A stretch of DNA of 64,000 nt, from positions 248,001 through 312,000 of the forward strand of contig NZ_JBBYXL010000001.1 of NCBI RefSeq assembly GCF_039655865.1. The letters are read 5' to 3'. The first letter of the stretch is position 1, and each line of letters starts with the position of its first letter. Positions 18,537 to 26,827 of this stretch are shown here, piece by piece. A model generated the notes under the pieces. It saw only the letters and a list, made by a program, of their open reading frames with translations, did no database searches and was not told the DNA's origin. The stretch is from Prosthecobacter sp. SYSU 5D2. Its GTDB lineage: Bacteria; Verrucomicrobiota; Verrucomicrobiia; Verrucomicrobiales; Verrucomicrobiaceae. Made by a program: the position numbers and the translations under genes.

Positions 18537-19481
18537 CTAAAAGAAGATGGAGATGCCGCCGTGAAACTGGACGAGGTTGCGTTCGCGGGAGCCATCCGCG
18601 CCGAGGACCATGTTGCCATCCAGCAGGCCGGGGTTGTTCAGGTGATAGTATTTGACGCCGGCATACACGGACCAAAAGCCCATGTTTTTCGGGACAAAGT
18701 TCAGCGGCACGGTGGCCTGGATGCCAGTGCGGATGACCGCGATGCCGGAGCCGCCGCCGGTGCCGTCAAACTGCTGGTAGAAATCGTTGTCCGTGTAGTT
18801 GAAGAAGGTGGGGAATTCGAACTTCACCTTTTTCAAATCAATCGTGGGCGTCATGCCCAGGGTGAAGTAGTGGCTCTCACTGGAGGTGTCGGCATTGAAG
18901 CGCACGGTGGCTTTGTCGCTCAATTCCTTCCAAAAGGCGACGTAGGGATTGATGGAGAAGGTCTTGTTTCCGGTGTAAGCCGCATCATTGAACGACAGCT
19001 TCAATTCCAGGTGATGGGAGGTCGGGAAGGCGGACACCATGCTCTCAAAGGCGGTGTAGTTGACATCGAACTGCCAGTATTTGGCGAATTTGAAGGCCAG
19101 TCCGGCGATGGGGTCCACTTCGTTCCAGTTGCCGTCTTCAGGACCGGAGGAACGGGTGTGAATGGAGGTCCAGACACCGGTGGTCAGTGTGACGTCATTG
19201 ATGAAACCGTCCGGATTGGAATAGAGGTTGGAGAAGATGAGGAAGAGGGGCTGGATGATGAGACCCTGGTTTTCAATGTTGAGGCCGCGAGGGGTGATGT
19301 AGTGGTCTGAAACATCCACCTTCAACAGCGCGTGAAGCCACGGGGATGGCGGCGGCTCGATGACGGGCGAGAGGGTGTTCTTTTCACCGGCATGGGTGAC
19401 GGCTGGCGAAAGGGCCAGCCCGGCGCTGAGCATGAGCAAAGCGAGGGTGCCTCTGAGGCGGATCGGGAGGGAGGGTTTCAT
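18537..19481 (-). CDS. Outer-membrane beta-barrel protein, first gene of the ureide operon
   Basis: A 314-residue secreted protein with a signal peptide (about residues 1-31, cleavage near THA-GE) and a mature region of alternating amphipathic strands rich in aromatic residues. It ends in Phe-Phe (GISIFF), the usual outer-membrane barrel signature. It is probably an outer-membrane channel for uptake of the operon substrate. It is the promoter-proximal gene, 56 bases ahead of the triuret-hydrolase-like gene. A sigma-54-type -24/-12 site lies 38-54 bases upstream of its ATG. No specific family recognised. Confidence 0.7.
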   Translation of the reverse strand: MKPSLPIRLRGTLALLMLSAGLALSPAVTHAGEKNTLSPVIEPPPSPWLHALLKVDVSDHYITPRGLNIENQGLIIQPLFLIFSNLYSNPDGFINDVTLTTGVWTSIHTRSSGPEDGNWNEVDPIAGLAFKFAKYWQFDVNYTAFESMVSAFPTSHHLELKLSFNDAAYTGNKTFSINPYVAFWKELSDKATVRFNADTSSESHYFTLGMTPTIDLKKVKFEFPTFFNYTDNDFYQQFDGTGGGSGIAVIRTGIQATVPLNFVPKNMGFWSVYAGVKYYHLNNPGLLDGNMVLGADGSRERNLVQFHGGISIFF

Positions 19482-19518
19482 GGGAGTGTGATGCTTGAGG
19501 TAAGCAGGTCACTCCTAT

Positions 19519-19535
19519 GGCAGATGCGGTGCCAA
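19519..19535 (-). promoter_or_regulatory. Candidate sigma-54 (-24/-12) promoter of the ureide operon
   Basis: The minus strand reads TTGGCACCGCATCTGCC. The invariant GG and GC are spaced by exactly ten bases, and the -24 box TTGGCAC is perfect. The -12 box reads CTGC instead of TTGC. Transcription would start about 12 bases downstream, leaving a leader of about 27 bases before the ATG at 19481. Sigma-54 control is typical of nitrogen-scavenging operons. Confidence 0.6.
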
Positions 19536-19614
19536 CGATGATCAGCCAGATTTAAACCGTTGAGACTGTGGGAGTTCGGAAAATGGCGGGATAATTCGAG
19601 ATGAGGTGGAGGGG

Positions 19615-19648
19615 TGTTCCGGTGTTGCGGGGCGCAACAGGGGGAACA
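19615..19648. promoter_or_regulatory. Nested dyad, possible activator (NtrC-like) binding site
   Basis: TGTTGC-N5-GCAACA (19623-19639) has the 6-5-6 layout of NtrC-type enhancers, and is a 7-bp stem with a 3-base centre if the inner pair is counted. It is flanked by TGTTCC (19615-19620) and GGAACA (19643-19648). The centre lies about 120 bases upstream of the predicted start of the sigma-54 promoter, the usual enhancer distance. Binding is inferred from layout only. Confidence 0.45.
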
Positions 19649-19789
19649 GATGTGGGGATTTGCGGAAGGATTGAATGCCGAATTTTTAGCGATGTTTTTG
19701 GATGTTTAATGTCATGAAGAACCGGCAAAGGAAAGCTGGGTATCCGGCGATTCGCCCTGTCAGCCGAGACGGAGTAGAGAAGGGCAGAC

Positions 19790-19843
19790 GTTGCTCTGGA
19801 TCACATCACTCGGAGCACAGTATTCATCACTCTCCGAGTGATG
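19790..19843. repeat. Repeat copy A with 12-bp stem-loop
   Basis: CATCACTCGGAG (19804-19815) pairs with CTCCGAGTGATG (19832-19843) around a 16-base loop. Bases 19790-19815 are a direct copy (24 of 26 identical) of 19905-19930. Bases 19817-19843 are an exact inverted copy (27 of 27) of 19919-19945. Confidence 0.75.
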
Positions 19844-19904
19844 GGTTTGGGAGGCCGCAAAAGGGAATTAATTGAGAAATGGAATGCGTATTGAAATGCG
19901 ATGC

Positions 19905-19945
19905 GTTGCCCTGGATCGCATCACTCGGAGAGTGATGAATACTGT
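19905..19945. repeat. Repeat copy B with short stem-loop, abutting a stop codon
   Basis: Direct copy of 19790-19815 at 19905-19930, overlapping an exact 27-base inverted copy of 19817-19843 at 19919-19945. Internally CATCACTC and GAGTGATG form an 8-bp stem around GGA. It ends two bases before the stop codon of the ABCG-like gene (19948-19950), so it may end or protect that transcript. Confidence 0.75.
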
Positions 19946-19947
19946 AC

Positions 19948-22900
19948 TCAGACGCGGGTGAGCTGGCGGCGGAGGGAGATTTCAACGCCGGCAATAAGGA
20001 AAGCCAACGTCAGGAAGATGACGACGGTGTTGATCCAGAGGGTATCGAAATCGGTTCCAAAGTAGCGCTTCACGGTGCCAAAGAAGACGTTCGGGCTGAT
20101 CTTGCGGCGGTAGTCTTCACGCTCCATTTCGGCCTTGGTCACGAGGTCCAGGACCTTGCGGTTGACATAGACTTCCTCGGCGCTGACGCCGTCCTCCTGC
20201 TCGAGGGCGCTTTGAAGCAGTTCGGGAGTGACGCGGCCACGCATGGTGGCATTGCGGATCTCCTTCAGCTTGGAGGCGGCCTCGCGCTCGTTGCGAGCAT
20301 AGAGGCCGGAGACGACGGCGAGGCCCTGCTTGGCGGCCTCCAGGTCGCGCTGCTGGTCGGAGGTCATTTTGATCTCAGGCGGCAGGTTGATGAGCTCCTG
20401 CATACGGGCCTCGAGCTGGTCCTGGGCGGAGGTGAGAGGGTTCAGTTTGGCCTGGGAGATGAGCATGGCCTCATAGCTCCAGCGCAGAGGCATGAACTGG
20501 CAGATGAAGGGGACCTTGAGCTTGCTGGGCTCGCTTTCCTCAGTGATGCCGGCCTTGTCCATCCAGCGCTGCATGGAATAGACAAAGTCCAGGTTCTTGT
20601 TCATCTCCTCATACTTGATGAGGGCTCCGCCGAGGATGATCTGCGGGATGAGAATGAGCGGGATGGCATTGATGGCGGTGCGGTTATCCGAGACAATGCT
20701 GGAGATGAGCAGGCCCAGGCAGATGCCGGTGAGGGCGGTGACAAACATCCACCAGAGATGGATGAAGAACATGTCACGGATCTCCAGGACGTTATTGCCA
20801 ATGAGCAGGTAGATGAAGCACTGGATGAGCGCGAAAGTGCTCAGGGAAATGATCTTGCCGCTGAGGTAATAGAAGGTACGGAGGTTGTGATTGCGCTCCC
20901 GGCTGAGGGTGTGGCGGTCACGGATGATCTCATCGGCACTGTTGGTCAGCCCCAGGAACATGGCCACAACGAGGCTCATGAAGAGATAGGTGGGGATGTG
21001 AAAGGCGGTGGCGAAGGTGTAGTTCTCCTCCTCGCTGTACTTCAATACACTGGCGATGAGGAAGCCGAGCAAAGGGGCCTCCAGCAGGGTGGTGAGGAGG
21101 TTGGTACGATTGCGCAGCTTGCTGAGAAAGGCGCGCTTCAGCAGGGTGTAAAAAAGGATGCTCTCCTCCCGCAGCGTGTGCTTGGGCGGCTTGGGCATGG
21201 CCCGGGAGCGGGGGCTGGAGGCGGTGTCCTCCCGGGGACGGGCGATGAGATTGGTGCTGCCAGGGAAGGCCTGGGCCTTGGCCATGCTCTCCAGCATGAG
21301 GTGGCTCTGGTAACGGTCGCGCCAGAAATTCGGCGGGAAACGGCGGGCGGCAACGAGGTGACCGTCGGCGCTGCGTTCCTGGATGATGTCGCCACTGATG
21401 TCGCGCAGGGGTGTTTCTAAGACATCGAAGACGAAGTCGGGGGTGAGGTTGGTGGGCATCTCGGCCTCGCGCTGGCCGGTCTCGTCGTTATAGGCCTTCC
21501 AGAAATATTCGATCATGCCCTGGGGCGTGCCGAAGTAGGCCATTTTGCCGCCTTTATCGAGAAGCAAGGCCTTATCAAACATCTGCAGCAGCCGCATGCT
21601 GGGCTGGTGGATGGAGGTGAGGACGATCTTGTTGCGGGCGAGGCTGCGGATGATCTCGAGAACGTGCTCGCTGTCCTTGGAGGACAGTCCGGAGGTGGGT
21701 TCATCGAAGAGATAGACATCGGAGATGCCGATCATGTCCAGGCCGGCATTGAGACGCTTTCGCTCGCCACCGGAGAGGAATTTTTGCTGCGGGGTACCAG
21801 CGAGGCGTTTGCGCATGTCGGCCAGGCCGAGTTCGGCCAGCTTGGCCTCGACGCGCTTGCGGCGCTCCTCGGTCTTCAAATGCGGGCAGCGGACAGCGAC
21901 GGAGAAGTCCAGGTTTTCCTGCACCTTGAGGAGGGGGTCAAAAGCGTCCTCCTGAGGGATGTAGGCGATGTAGGGGGTGAGATTGGGGAGGTTGTTGTAT
22001 AGCGAGAGGCCGTTCATCAGCACCTCACCGCCCTTCGTTTTTAACTGGCCGCCGAGCACGCGCAGGAGGGTGCTTTTGCCGCAGCCGCTGGGACCCATGA
22101 CGCAGATCATCTCACCCCGGCGGGCGATGAAGCTGATGCCGTCCAGGGCGGTATCACGACCGTCGAATCGGTGGGACAGCTCGCGGATTTCCATCTGGCG
22201 GATGGTGTTGCGCTCCTCCTCGATGATACGGTCGCTAAAATGGCAGCGCAGGAACTGGCCCTCGCCCAGAGTGATGGTGTCCCCATCACTGAGCATGATG
22301 CGGTCCCGCACGGGGATCTGGCCGACGTAGATGGGGCGGGAGCTGCGGAGGACTTCCAGCTCGCCATGTTTCTGGGCATAGTTGCACTCAATGCGAAGGA
22401 GGATTTCGCCCTCAGTATCCTCAGAGAGGAGAATGTCTCCTTCCTCCAGCAGCTCGGGTTTGTTGGAGACGAGGTAGGTATTGCGGCTGCCTTCCAGGCG
22501 AAACTGGCCGCCAAATTCCTGGGCGCGCACGCGCAGGTCGCGGAGGGAGATTTCAATATCCCCCTGGGCGATGATGCTGTCCTCAATGGACGCCTCGACA
22601 ATGACGCCTTCTTTGAGGGCGATGCCGTTGATGGTGGCATCCGTATTGCGGAGAGCTTCGACGGAAACGCCCAGGCCGAAACTGACGCGCAGATTGGTGC
22701 CACGGGCACGCTGCTGGGCGATCTCGGCATCGCCGGAATCGGTGAGCGTGAGGTAGAGCTGGGAGCCGGTAACCGTCTTCTTGGAATTGAAGTAGGAGAT
22801 GAGGTCGTTGTAATCCAGCGTGACGTCCTCCAGCACAACGCGCTCCCCCGGATAAAGACGGGAGAAATCCCCCGGTGGCTGGCGGCGGCTGCGGACCAGG

Positions 22901-23586
22901 ATGGGGATGCCGCCGGTGTTCTTCAACAGGACGAGGTTCTGAAACCGGAAGGCGACAACGGAGCACTCCGGCGAAAGGGAGCGGAGCAGGACATCACAAG
23001 TCTCGCCGGAGCCGATGCGCAGGGTTTCCAGTGGCTGGCCGCTCTTGCTGGTGAAGTCTTCTTCGGCCGGTTTGTCGCCAGCATTGAGCTGGTAAACGAT
23101 GTCAATGGCCTGGGCGGCGATGCCCAAGTTGGTCATGAAGAGGTAAAACTCCACCATCTGACGCTGGTTGGTCAGTGAGCTGGAGATGAGCAGGTAGAGC
23201 TGGACGCAGAGGAGGATCTTCTGCTCCATGGTGAGCTCATTGCTGAGTTCCTTGGCACGCTGGGCGAGGTCCTGCGGCTGCTGGAGCGCCTCAAAATAAA
23301 GACGGCGCATGTCCGCATAGATGGCGCCGCTGTAGTCATAACGCAGGTAGCCAAGGGAGGATTCGATCTCCTCCTCCTCCACCTCGCCATCCAGCTTGGA
23401 GAATCCGGCGAAGACTTCAATGAGCACGGGCAGCATGGAATTGCGCGTGGCGGTGGTGAGAATGGAGCTGTCCTCCCCCTTCCACAGCCGCCACCAATGC
23501 CCCGGGTTGCGCCAGCTCAACGGCTCCTGCGGCGGCAGCTCAGGCCGCCGGTGCAGGGGAGGTCGGGACATTTGGGCGGTGCTCAT
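19948..23586 (-). CDS. TerB/FHA-like/ABCG-type ABC transporter fusion
   Basis: A 1212-residue fusion. A helical, acidic TerB-like segment spans about 50-165. A beta-rich region (about 180-450) with an FHA-like IGSGETCDVLLR block and a second half resembling FHA (SRPIYVGQIPVRDRIMLSDGDTITLG) suggests one or two phosphopeptide-binding modules. An ABCG-type ATPase follows, with Walker A GPSGCGKS at 498-505, signature LSGGERKRLN from 604, Walker B VYLFDE at 624-629 and switch His660. A C-terminal ABC2-type membrane domain runs from about 870 to the end. Unlike the exporter at 9686-11932, its ATPase motifs are all intact. Cargo unknown; FHA domains suggest control by a Ser/Thr kinase. Confidence 0.85.
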   Translation of the reverse strand: MSTAQMSRPPLHRRPELPPQEPLSWRNPGHWWRLWKGEDSSILTTATRNSMLPVLIEVFAGFSKLDGEVEEEEIESSLGYLRYDYSGAIYADMRRLYFEALQQPQDLAQRAKELSNELTMEQKILLCVQLYLLISSSLTNQRQMVEFYLFMTNLGIAAQAIDIVYQLNAGDKPAEEDFTSKSGQPLETLRIGSGETCDVLLRSLSPECSVVAFRFQNLVLLKNTGGIPILVRSRRQPPGDFSRLYPGERVVLEDVTLDYNDLISYFNSKKTVTGSQLYLTLTDSGDAEIAQQRARGTNLRVSFGLGVSVEALRNTDATINGIALKEGVIVEASIEDSIIAQGDIEISLRDLRVRAQEFGGQFRLEGSRNTYLVSNKPELLEEGDILLSEDTEGEILLRIECNYAQKHGELEVLRSSRPIYVGQIPVRDRIMLSDGDTITLGEGQFLRCHFSDRIIEEERNTIRQMEIRELSHRFDGRDTALDGISFIARRGEMICVMGPSGCGKSTLLRVLGGQLKTKGGEVLMNGLSLYNNLPNLTPYIAYIPQEDAFDPLLKVQENLDFSVAVRCPHLKTEERRKRVEAKLAELGLADMRKRLAGTPQQKFLSGGERKRLNAGLDMIGISDVYLFDEPTSGLSSKDSEHVLEIIRSLARNKIVLTSIHQPSMRLLQMFDKALLLDKGGKMAYFGTPQGMIEYFWKAYNDETGQREAEMPTNLTPDFVFDVLETPLRDISGDIIQERSADGHLVAARRFPPNFWRDRYQSHLMLESMAKAQAFPGSTNLIARPREDTASSPRSRAMPKPPKHTLREESILFYTLLKRAFLSKLRNRTNLLTTLLEAPLLGFLIASVLKYSEEENYTFATAFHIPTYLFMSLVVAMFLGLTNSADEIIRDRHTLSRERNHNLRTFYYLSGKIISLSTFALIQCFIYLLIGNNVLEIRDMFFIHLWWMFVTALTGICLGLLISSIVSDNRTAINAIPLILIPQIILGGALIKYEEMNKNLDFVYSMQRWMDKAGITEESEPSKLKVPFICQFMPLRWSYEAMLISQAKLNPLTSAQDQLEARMQELINLPPEIKMTSDQQRDLEAAKQGLAVVSGLYARNEREAASKLKEIRNATMRGRVTPELLQSALEQEDGVSAEEVYVNRKVLDLVTKAEMEREDYRRKISPNVFFGTVKRYFGTDFDTLWINTVVIFLTLAFLIAGVEISLRRQLTRV

Positions 23587-23696
23587 TGGGTGGCAATGGC
23601 CCTTTGGAGATGACCTAAGGGCGCGCGACTATCGGCGGTCTGGGGGTTGTGGCAAACCCTGACTGCTGATTATTATTGCGGCTTGGATGGTGGGGG

Positions 23697-25661
23697 CTAC
23701 GCCAGACGGGCATCAATGTCTTTTTCCAGCCAGGCCCACATGCTTTCCAGCGATGCGGAGACTTTGGTTTTCACCGCCGCCAGCTCCTCGCTGCCAAGCT
23801 TCTTGCCAGCGGCAGGAACCTGACGGGCAAACATGTAGTATTTGATCTTCGGCTCCGTGCCGGAGGGGCGGACAGCGAAGCTGCGGCCATCGGCCAGGTC
23901 CACGAAAAGCATCTTTTCCTTGGCCAGGACTTCTCCCTCTTCGTCAAAGATTTCATCGCGGCGGAAATCGCGGACTTTGATCACGGCGCTGCCATCTACC
24001 TCAGCAGGCGGGTTGGCCCCGTAGCTGTCGGCCAGGGCGGCGATCTTGGCGGCGCCGGTGGCTCCTTCGAAAAGCTTGCTCTGGTTCACTTCCAGGAAGT
24101 AACCGACATCGCCGTAAACTTCATCCAGCAGGCCGGCGACGGTGAGGTCACGGGAGGCAGCGTAGGCGGCCAGCTCGGCAAACATGACGACGGCGGCATT
24201 GCCATCCTTGTCACGGCTGAAGTCATCGCCCATGTAGCCGTAGCTTTCCTCACCGCCGAAGACGAGGAACTTGCTGTGCTGGAGGCGTGCAGCGCGGGAT
24301 TCGGCGGCAGGCAGGTCGCGATATTTGACCAGGATTTCCGCAGGCAGGGCGGCTTCGTATTTGGCCAGCTTGGCGCTGATCCATTTGAAACCGGTGAGGG
24401 TATTCACGCACAGCACGCCAAATTTGGCGGCGATGGTGTCCTGCATGGGGCTGGTGACAAGGGTCTTGAGGAAGACGGCGTGGTCTTTGTTGGCCTCATT
24501 CAGGATGCCAAGGTCAAACATGGTCTTCAGGCGGTACCAGCCCATGAGGGAGCCGGTCTGGTTGCCAGTGAGGAGGACCATTTCACCGGCGGCATTGCGC
24601 ACGCCTACGCCCATGCGGTCGCAGTCGGGATCGGTGCCGATGATGATGTCCGCGCCTTCTTTGTTGGCCAGGTCCACGGCCATCTGCAATGCGGAGGCGT
24701 TTTCCGGATTGGGCGATTTGACGGTGGGGAAGCGACCGTCCTGGATGTCCTGCTCCGGCACAGTGAGGTAATTGAATCCCAGCTTTTTCAGCAGGCCGGG
24801 GACCATGACGCCGCCGGTGCCGTGCAGGGCGGTGAAGACGATCTTGAGCTCTTTGGCCTTCTCATTTTTCAACAGCTCCGGCTGGAGCATCATGGTCTCC
24901 ACGCGCTGGAGGTAGGCATTGTCAATCTCGGACCCGATGATGGTGAGCTTGCCCTGCTCATCCGCAGGCAGCGGGGTGTAAGCTTCATCGGCGATGGCAT
25001 TGACCTCCTTGATAATGCCGGTGGCGTGGGGCTCCACAATGCCGGCACCGTCGCTGTAATTGACCTTGTAACCATTGTCATGGCCGGGGTTGTGGGAGGC
25101 GGTGAGCATGACGCCGGCATCCGCCCGCAGATGACGCACGGCAAAGGACATGACCGGGGTGGCGCGGCAGCCGTCGAAGAGGTAAACATCGGCGCCGTTT
25201 TCCGTGGCGATCTGGGCGCAGCGCTTGGCGAACTCCGGCGAGAAATGACGGGTGTCGTGAGCAAAAACCAGGCTCGGTTTTCCCGTCAGGCCGGCGGCGG
25301 CGCGATAGGCCTTGGCATAGGCCACAAGGCCGCGCGTGGCACGCCCGACGTTGTAAAAGTTCATCGCATTGGTGCCCACACAGGGGTGGTCCGGGCGTTG
25401 GTCGGCGGGGGCGCTGCCGCGCTCGGCGGTGGTGACCACTTTGCCAATCGTTCGGCCACGCAGACCGCCGGTGCCGAATTTGAGTGCCTGGAAGAAGCGG
25501 TCGTTCAGCTCCGCCCACTGGCTGCCATTGGCCAGTTCCTCAATGCTGGCGCGATAGACGGGATTTTCACTGGCGGCGAGCAGGGCCTGGATGTTTTCAA
25601 GGCTGGAAGGAAGCAGGTGGCCTGCTTCTGCGGCGGACTGGAGAGTGGCTTCGAGGGACAT
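23697..25661 (-). CDS. Alpha-D-phosphohexomutase (phosphoglucomutase/phosphopentomutase family)
   Basis: A 654-residue phosphohexomutase interconverting sugar 1- and 6-phosphates (or pentose 1-/5-). The phosphoserine loop TASHNP has S189, the metal loop DPDCDR is at 344-349, the sugar-binding GGEESYGY motif follows, and the phosphate-binding RPSGTEPKIKYY is near the C terminus. All four catalytic elements are present. Length and motif wording fit the long PGM2-like group better than the ManB/GlmM group. The start at 25661 (MSLEAT) is preferred over a frame extension to 25772. It lies 110 bases downstream of nothing obviously related on the same strand and is probably expressed alone. Confidence 0.9.
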   Translation of the reverse strand: MSLEATLQSAAEAGHLLPSSLENIQALLAASENPVYRASIEELANGSQWAELNDRFFQALKFGTGGLRGRTIGKVVTTAERGSAPADQRPDHPCVGTNAMNFYNVGRATRGLVAYAKAYRAAAGLTGKPSLVFAHDTRHFSPEFAKRCAQIATENGADVYLFDGCRATPVMSFAVRHLRADAGVMLTASHNPGHDNGYKVNYSDGAGIVEPHATGIIKEVNAIADEAYTPLPADEQGKLTIIGSEIDNAYLQRVETMMLQPELLKNEKAKELKIVFTALHGTGGVMVPGLLKKLGFNYLTVPEQDIQDGRFPTVKSPNPENASALQMAVDLANKEGADIIIGTDPDCDRMGVGVRNAAGEMVLLTGNQTGSLMGWYRLKTMFDLGILNEANKDHAVFLKTLVTSPMQDTIAAKFGVLCVNTLTGFKWISAKLAKYEAALPAEILVKYRDLPAAESRAARLQHSKFLVFGGEESYGYMGDDFSRDKDGNAAVVMFAELAAYAASRDLTVAGLLDEVYGDVGYFLEVNQSKLFEGATGAAKIAALADSYGANPPAEVDGSAVIKVRDFRRDEIFDEEGEVLAKEKMLFVDLADGRSFAVRPSGTEPKIKYYMFARQVPAAGKKLGSEELAAVKTKVSASLESMWAWLEKDIDARLA

Positions 25662-25820
25662 GGGTGAGTTGAGAATAGCGGGAACCCTTCGTTTGGCAAT
25701 GCAGCCGTGAGATTTTAGGCGAAGATGCGCCGATCCTTGAGGTGCGGATGCTGAATATCGGGCCATCTGCACTAATGGTTGAATGGCAGCGGGGGTCCGA
25801 CTTAAACTTCATTACCAAGC

Positions 25821-26309
25821 ATGCACCACCTCTCCACACGCCCCGCCACGGAAGCTGATGTCCCGGTCATTCTCGCGCTGATCCGGGAGCTGGCGGAGTA
25901 TGAAAAGCTGACGCATGAGGTGGTGGCGACGGTGGAGGGACTGCGGGAGACACTCTTCGGACCGAGGCCGTGTGCGGAGGCGCTGATGGGCTGCGTGGAC
26001 GGGCAGGCGGTCGGCTTTGCATTGTTTTTCCAAAACTACTCCACCTTTCTCGCGCGGCCCGGGCTGCATCTGGAGGATCTTTATGTGCAGCCGGCGCATC
26101 GTGGCTGCGGGCTGGGCAAGACGCTGATCACGGCGGTGGCGCGCATCGCCCAGGAGCGCGGCTGCGGGCGCTATGAATGGACGGTGCTGGACTGGAACAC
26201 CCCGGCCATCCGCTTTTATGAAAGTCTGGGCGCGGAGATGAAGGGCGACTGGCGCATCATGCGCGTGACGGGTGATGCTTTGGAAAACATGGCCGCAACG
26301 GCTGGATGA
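25821..26309 (+). CDS. GNAT acetyltransferase, spermidine/spermine-N1-acetyltransferase-like
   Basis: A 162-residue single-domain GNAT protein that would transfer acetyl from acetyl-CoA to an amine. FFQNYSTF, then HLEDLYVQPAHRGCGLGK, gives the beta4 strand and the pyrophosphate-binding loop, and WNTPAIRFYESLGA is motif B. The FFxNYST and EDLYV wording is typical of the SSAT/diamine acetyltransferase group. It is followed after 19 bases by a second GNAT gene, suggesting a two-gene transcript. Substrate not determined. Confidence 0.85.
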   Translation: MHHLSTRPATEADVPVILALIRELAEYEKLTHEVVATVEGLRETLFGPRPCAEALMGCVDGQAVGFALFFQNYSTFLARPGLHLEDLYVQPAHRGCGLGKTLITAVARIAQERGCGRYEWTVLDWNTPAIRFYESLGAEMKGDWRIMRVTGDALENMAATAG

Positions 26310-26328
26310 TCCTAACCAATAACGCAAT

Positions 26329-26820
26329 ATGAAGTGGATCTCATGCAGCCCGGAACATCTGGAGGCTATTCGCGCCATCTTTAACGAGGCCATTGAAAAC
26401 TCGACGGCACTTTATGAATACGAACCGCGCTCAGTGGCTTTCATGGAGGCGTGGTGGGAGGCCAAACAAAAAGGTGGTTATCCGGTGCTGGGTGCGGTGA
26501 GTGGGGATGGCGTGCTGGCAGGCTTCGCCACCTATGGGCCGTTTCGTCCGCATCCGGCGTATCAGCATACGGTGGAGCATTCCATCTATGTGGAGTCACA
26601 CTTTCGCGGCCAGGGGCTGGGGAAGCTGTTCCTGGAGCGGCTCATCGCAATGGCACAGGCACAGGGCGTGCATGCGATGATCGGGGTCATTGATGCGGAG
26701 AATGCCGCCAGCATTCGCCTGCATGAGCGGCAGGGTTTTGTGCGCAGCGGGCATTTGCGGGAGGTGGGGTATAAATTTGGCAGGTGGCTTGATGTGGTGC
26801 TGTACCAGCGAGTCGTATAG
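26329..26820 (+). CDS. GNAT acetyltransferase, MnaT/phosphinothricin-acetyltransferase-like
   Basis: A 163-residue GNAT protein of the YncA/MnaT/Pat type. Family marks are IFNEAIENSTALYEYEPRS near the N terminus, then YGPFRPHPAYQHTVEHSIYV and the acetyl-CoA loop HFRGQGLGK, then IDAENAASIRLHERQGF. Such enzymes acetylate the alpha-amine of methionine derivatives or phosphinothricin. It is the second gene of a GNAT pair, 19 bases after the first, with no Shine-Dalgarno sequence. It converges on the dehydrogenase gene with 7 bases between. Confidence 0.88.
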   Translation: MKWISCSPEHLEAIRAIFNEAIENSTALYEYEPRSVAFMEAWWEAKQKGGYPVLGAVSGDGVLAGFATYGPFRPHPAYQHTVEHSIYVESHFRGQGLGKLFLERLIAMAQAQGVHAMIGVIDAENAASIRLHERQGFVRSGHLREVGYKFGRWLDVVLYQRVV

Positions 26821-26827
26821 TAGATGA

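Larger units (their letters stand above)
19482..19947. other. 466-base regulatory and repeat-rich intergenic region
   Basis: No coding frame with protein character. It holds a sigma-54-like promoter (19519-19535), a nested dyad (19615-19648), and a pair of related repeats (19790-19843 and 19905-19945), annotated separately. It separates two minus-strand genes, so it carries the end of the ABCG-like transcript and the promoter of the ureide operon. Confidence 0.7.

Noticed and set aside
20212-21420. A 402-residue plus-strand open frame
   Set aside because: Antisense to the ABCG-type gene, low-complexity composition, no domain.
23676-25667. A 663-residue open frame antisense to the phosphohexomutase gene
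   Set aside because: High G+C and codon bias open such frames; it lacks any domain, and the minus-strand gene has all catalytic motifs.
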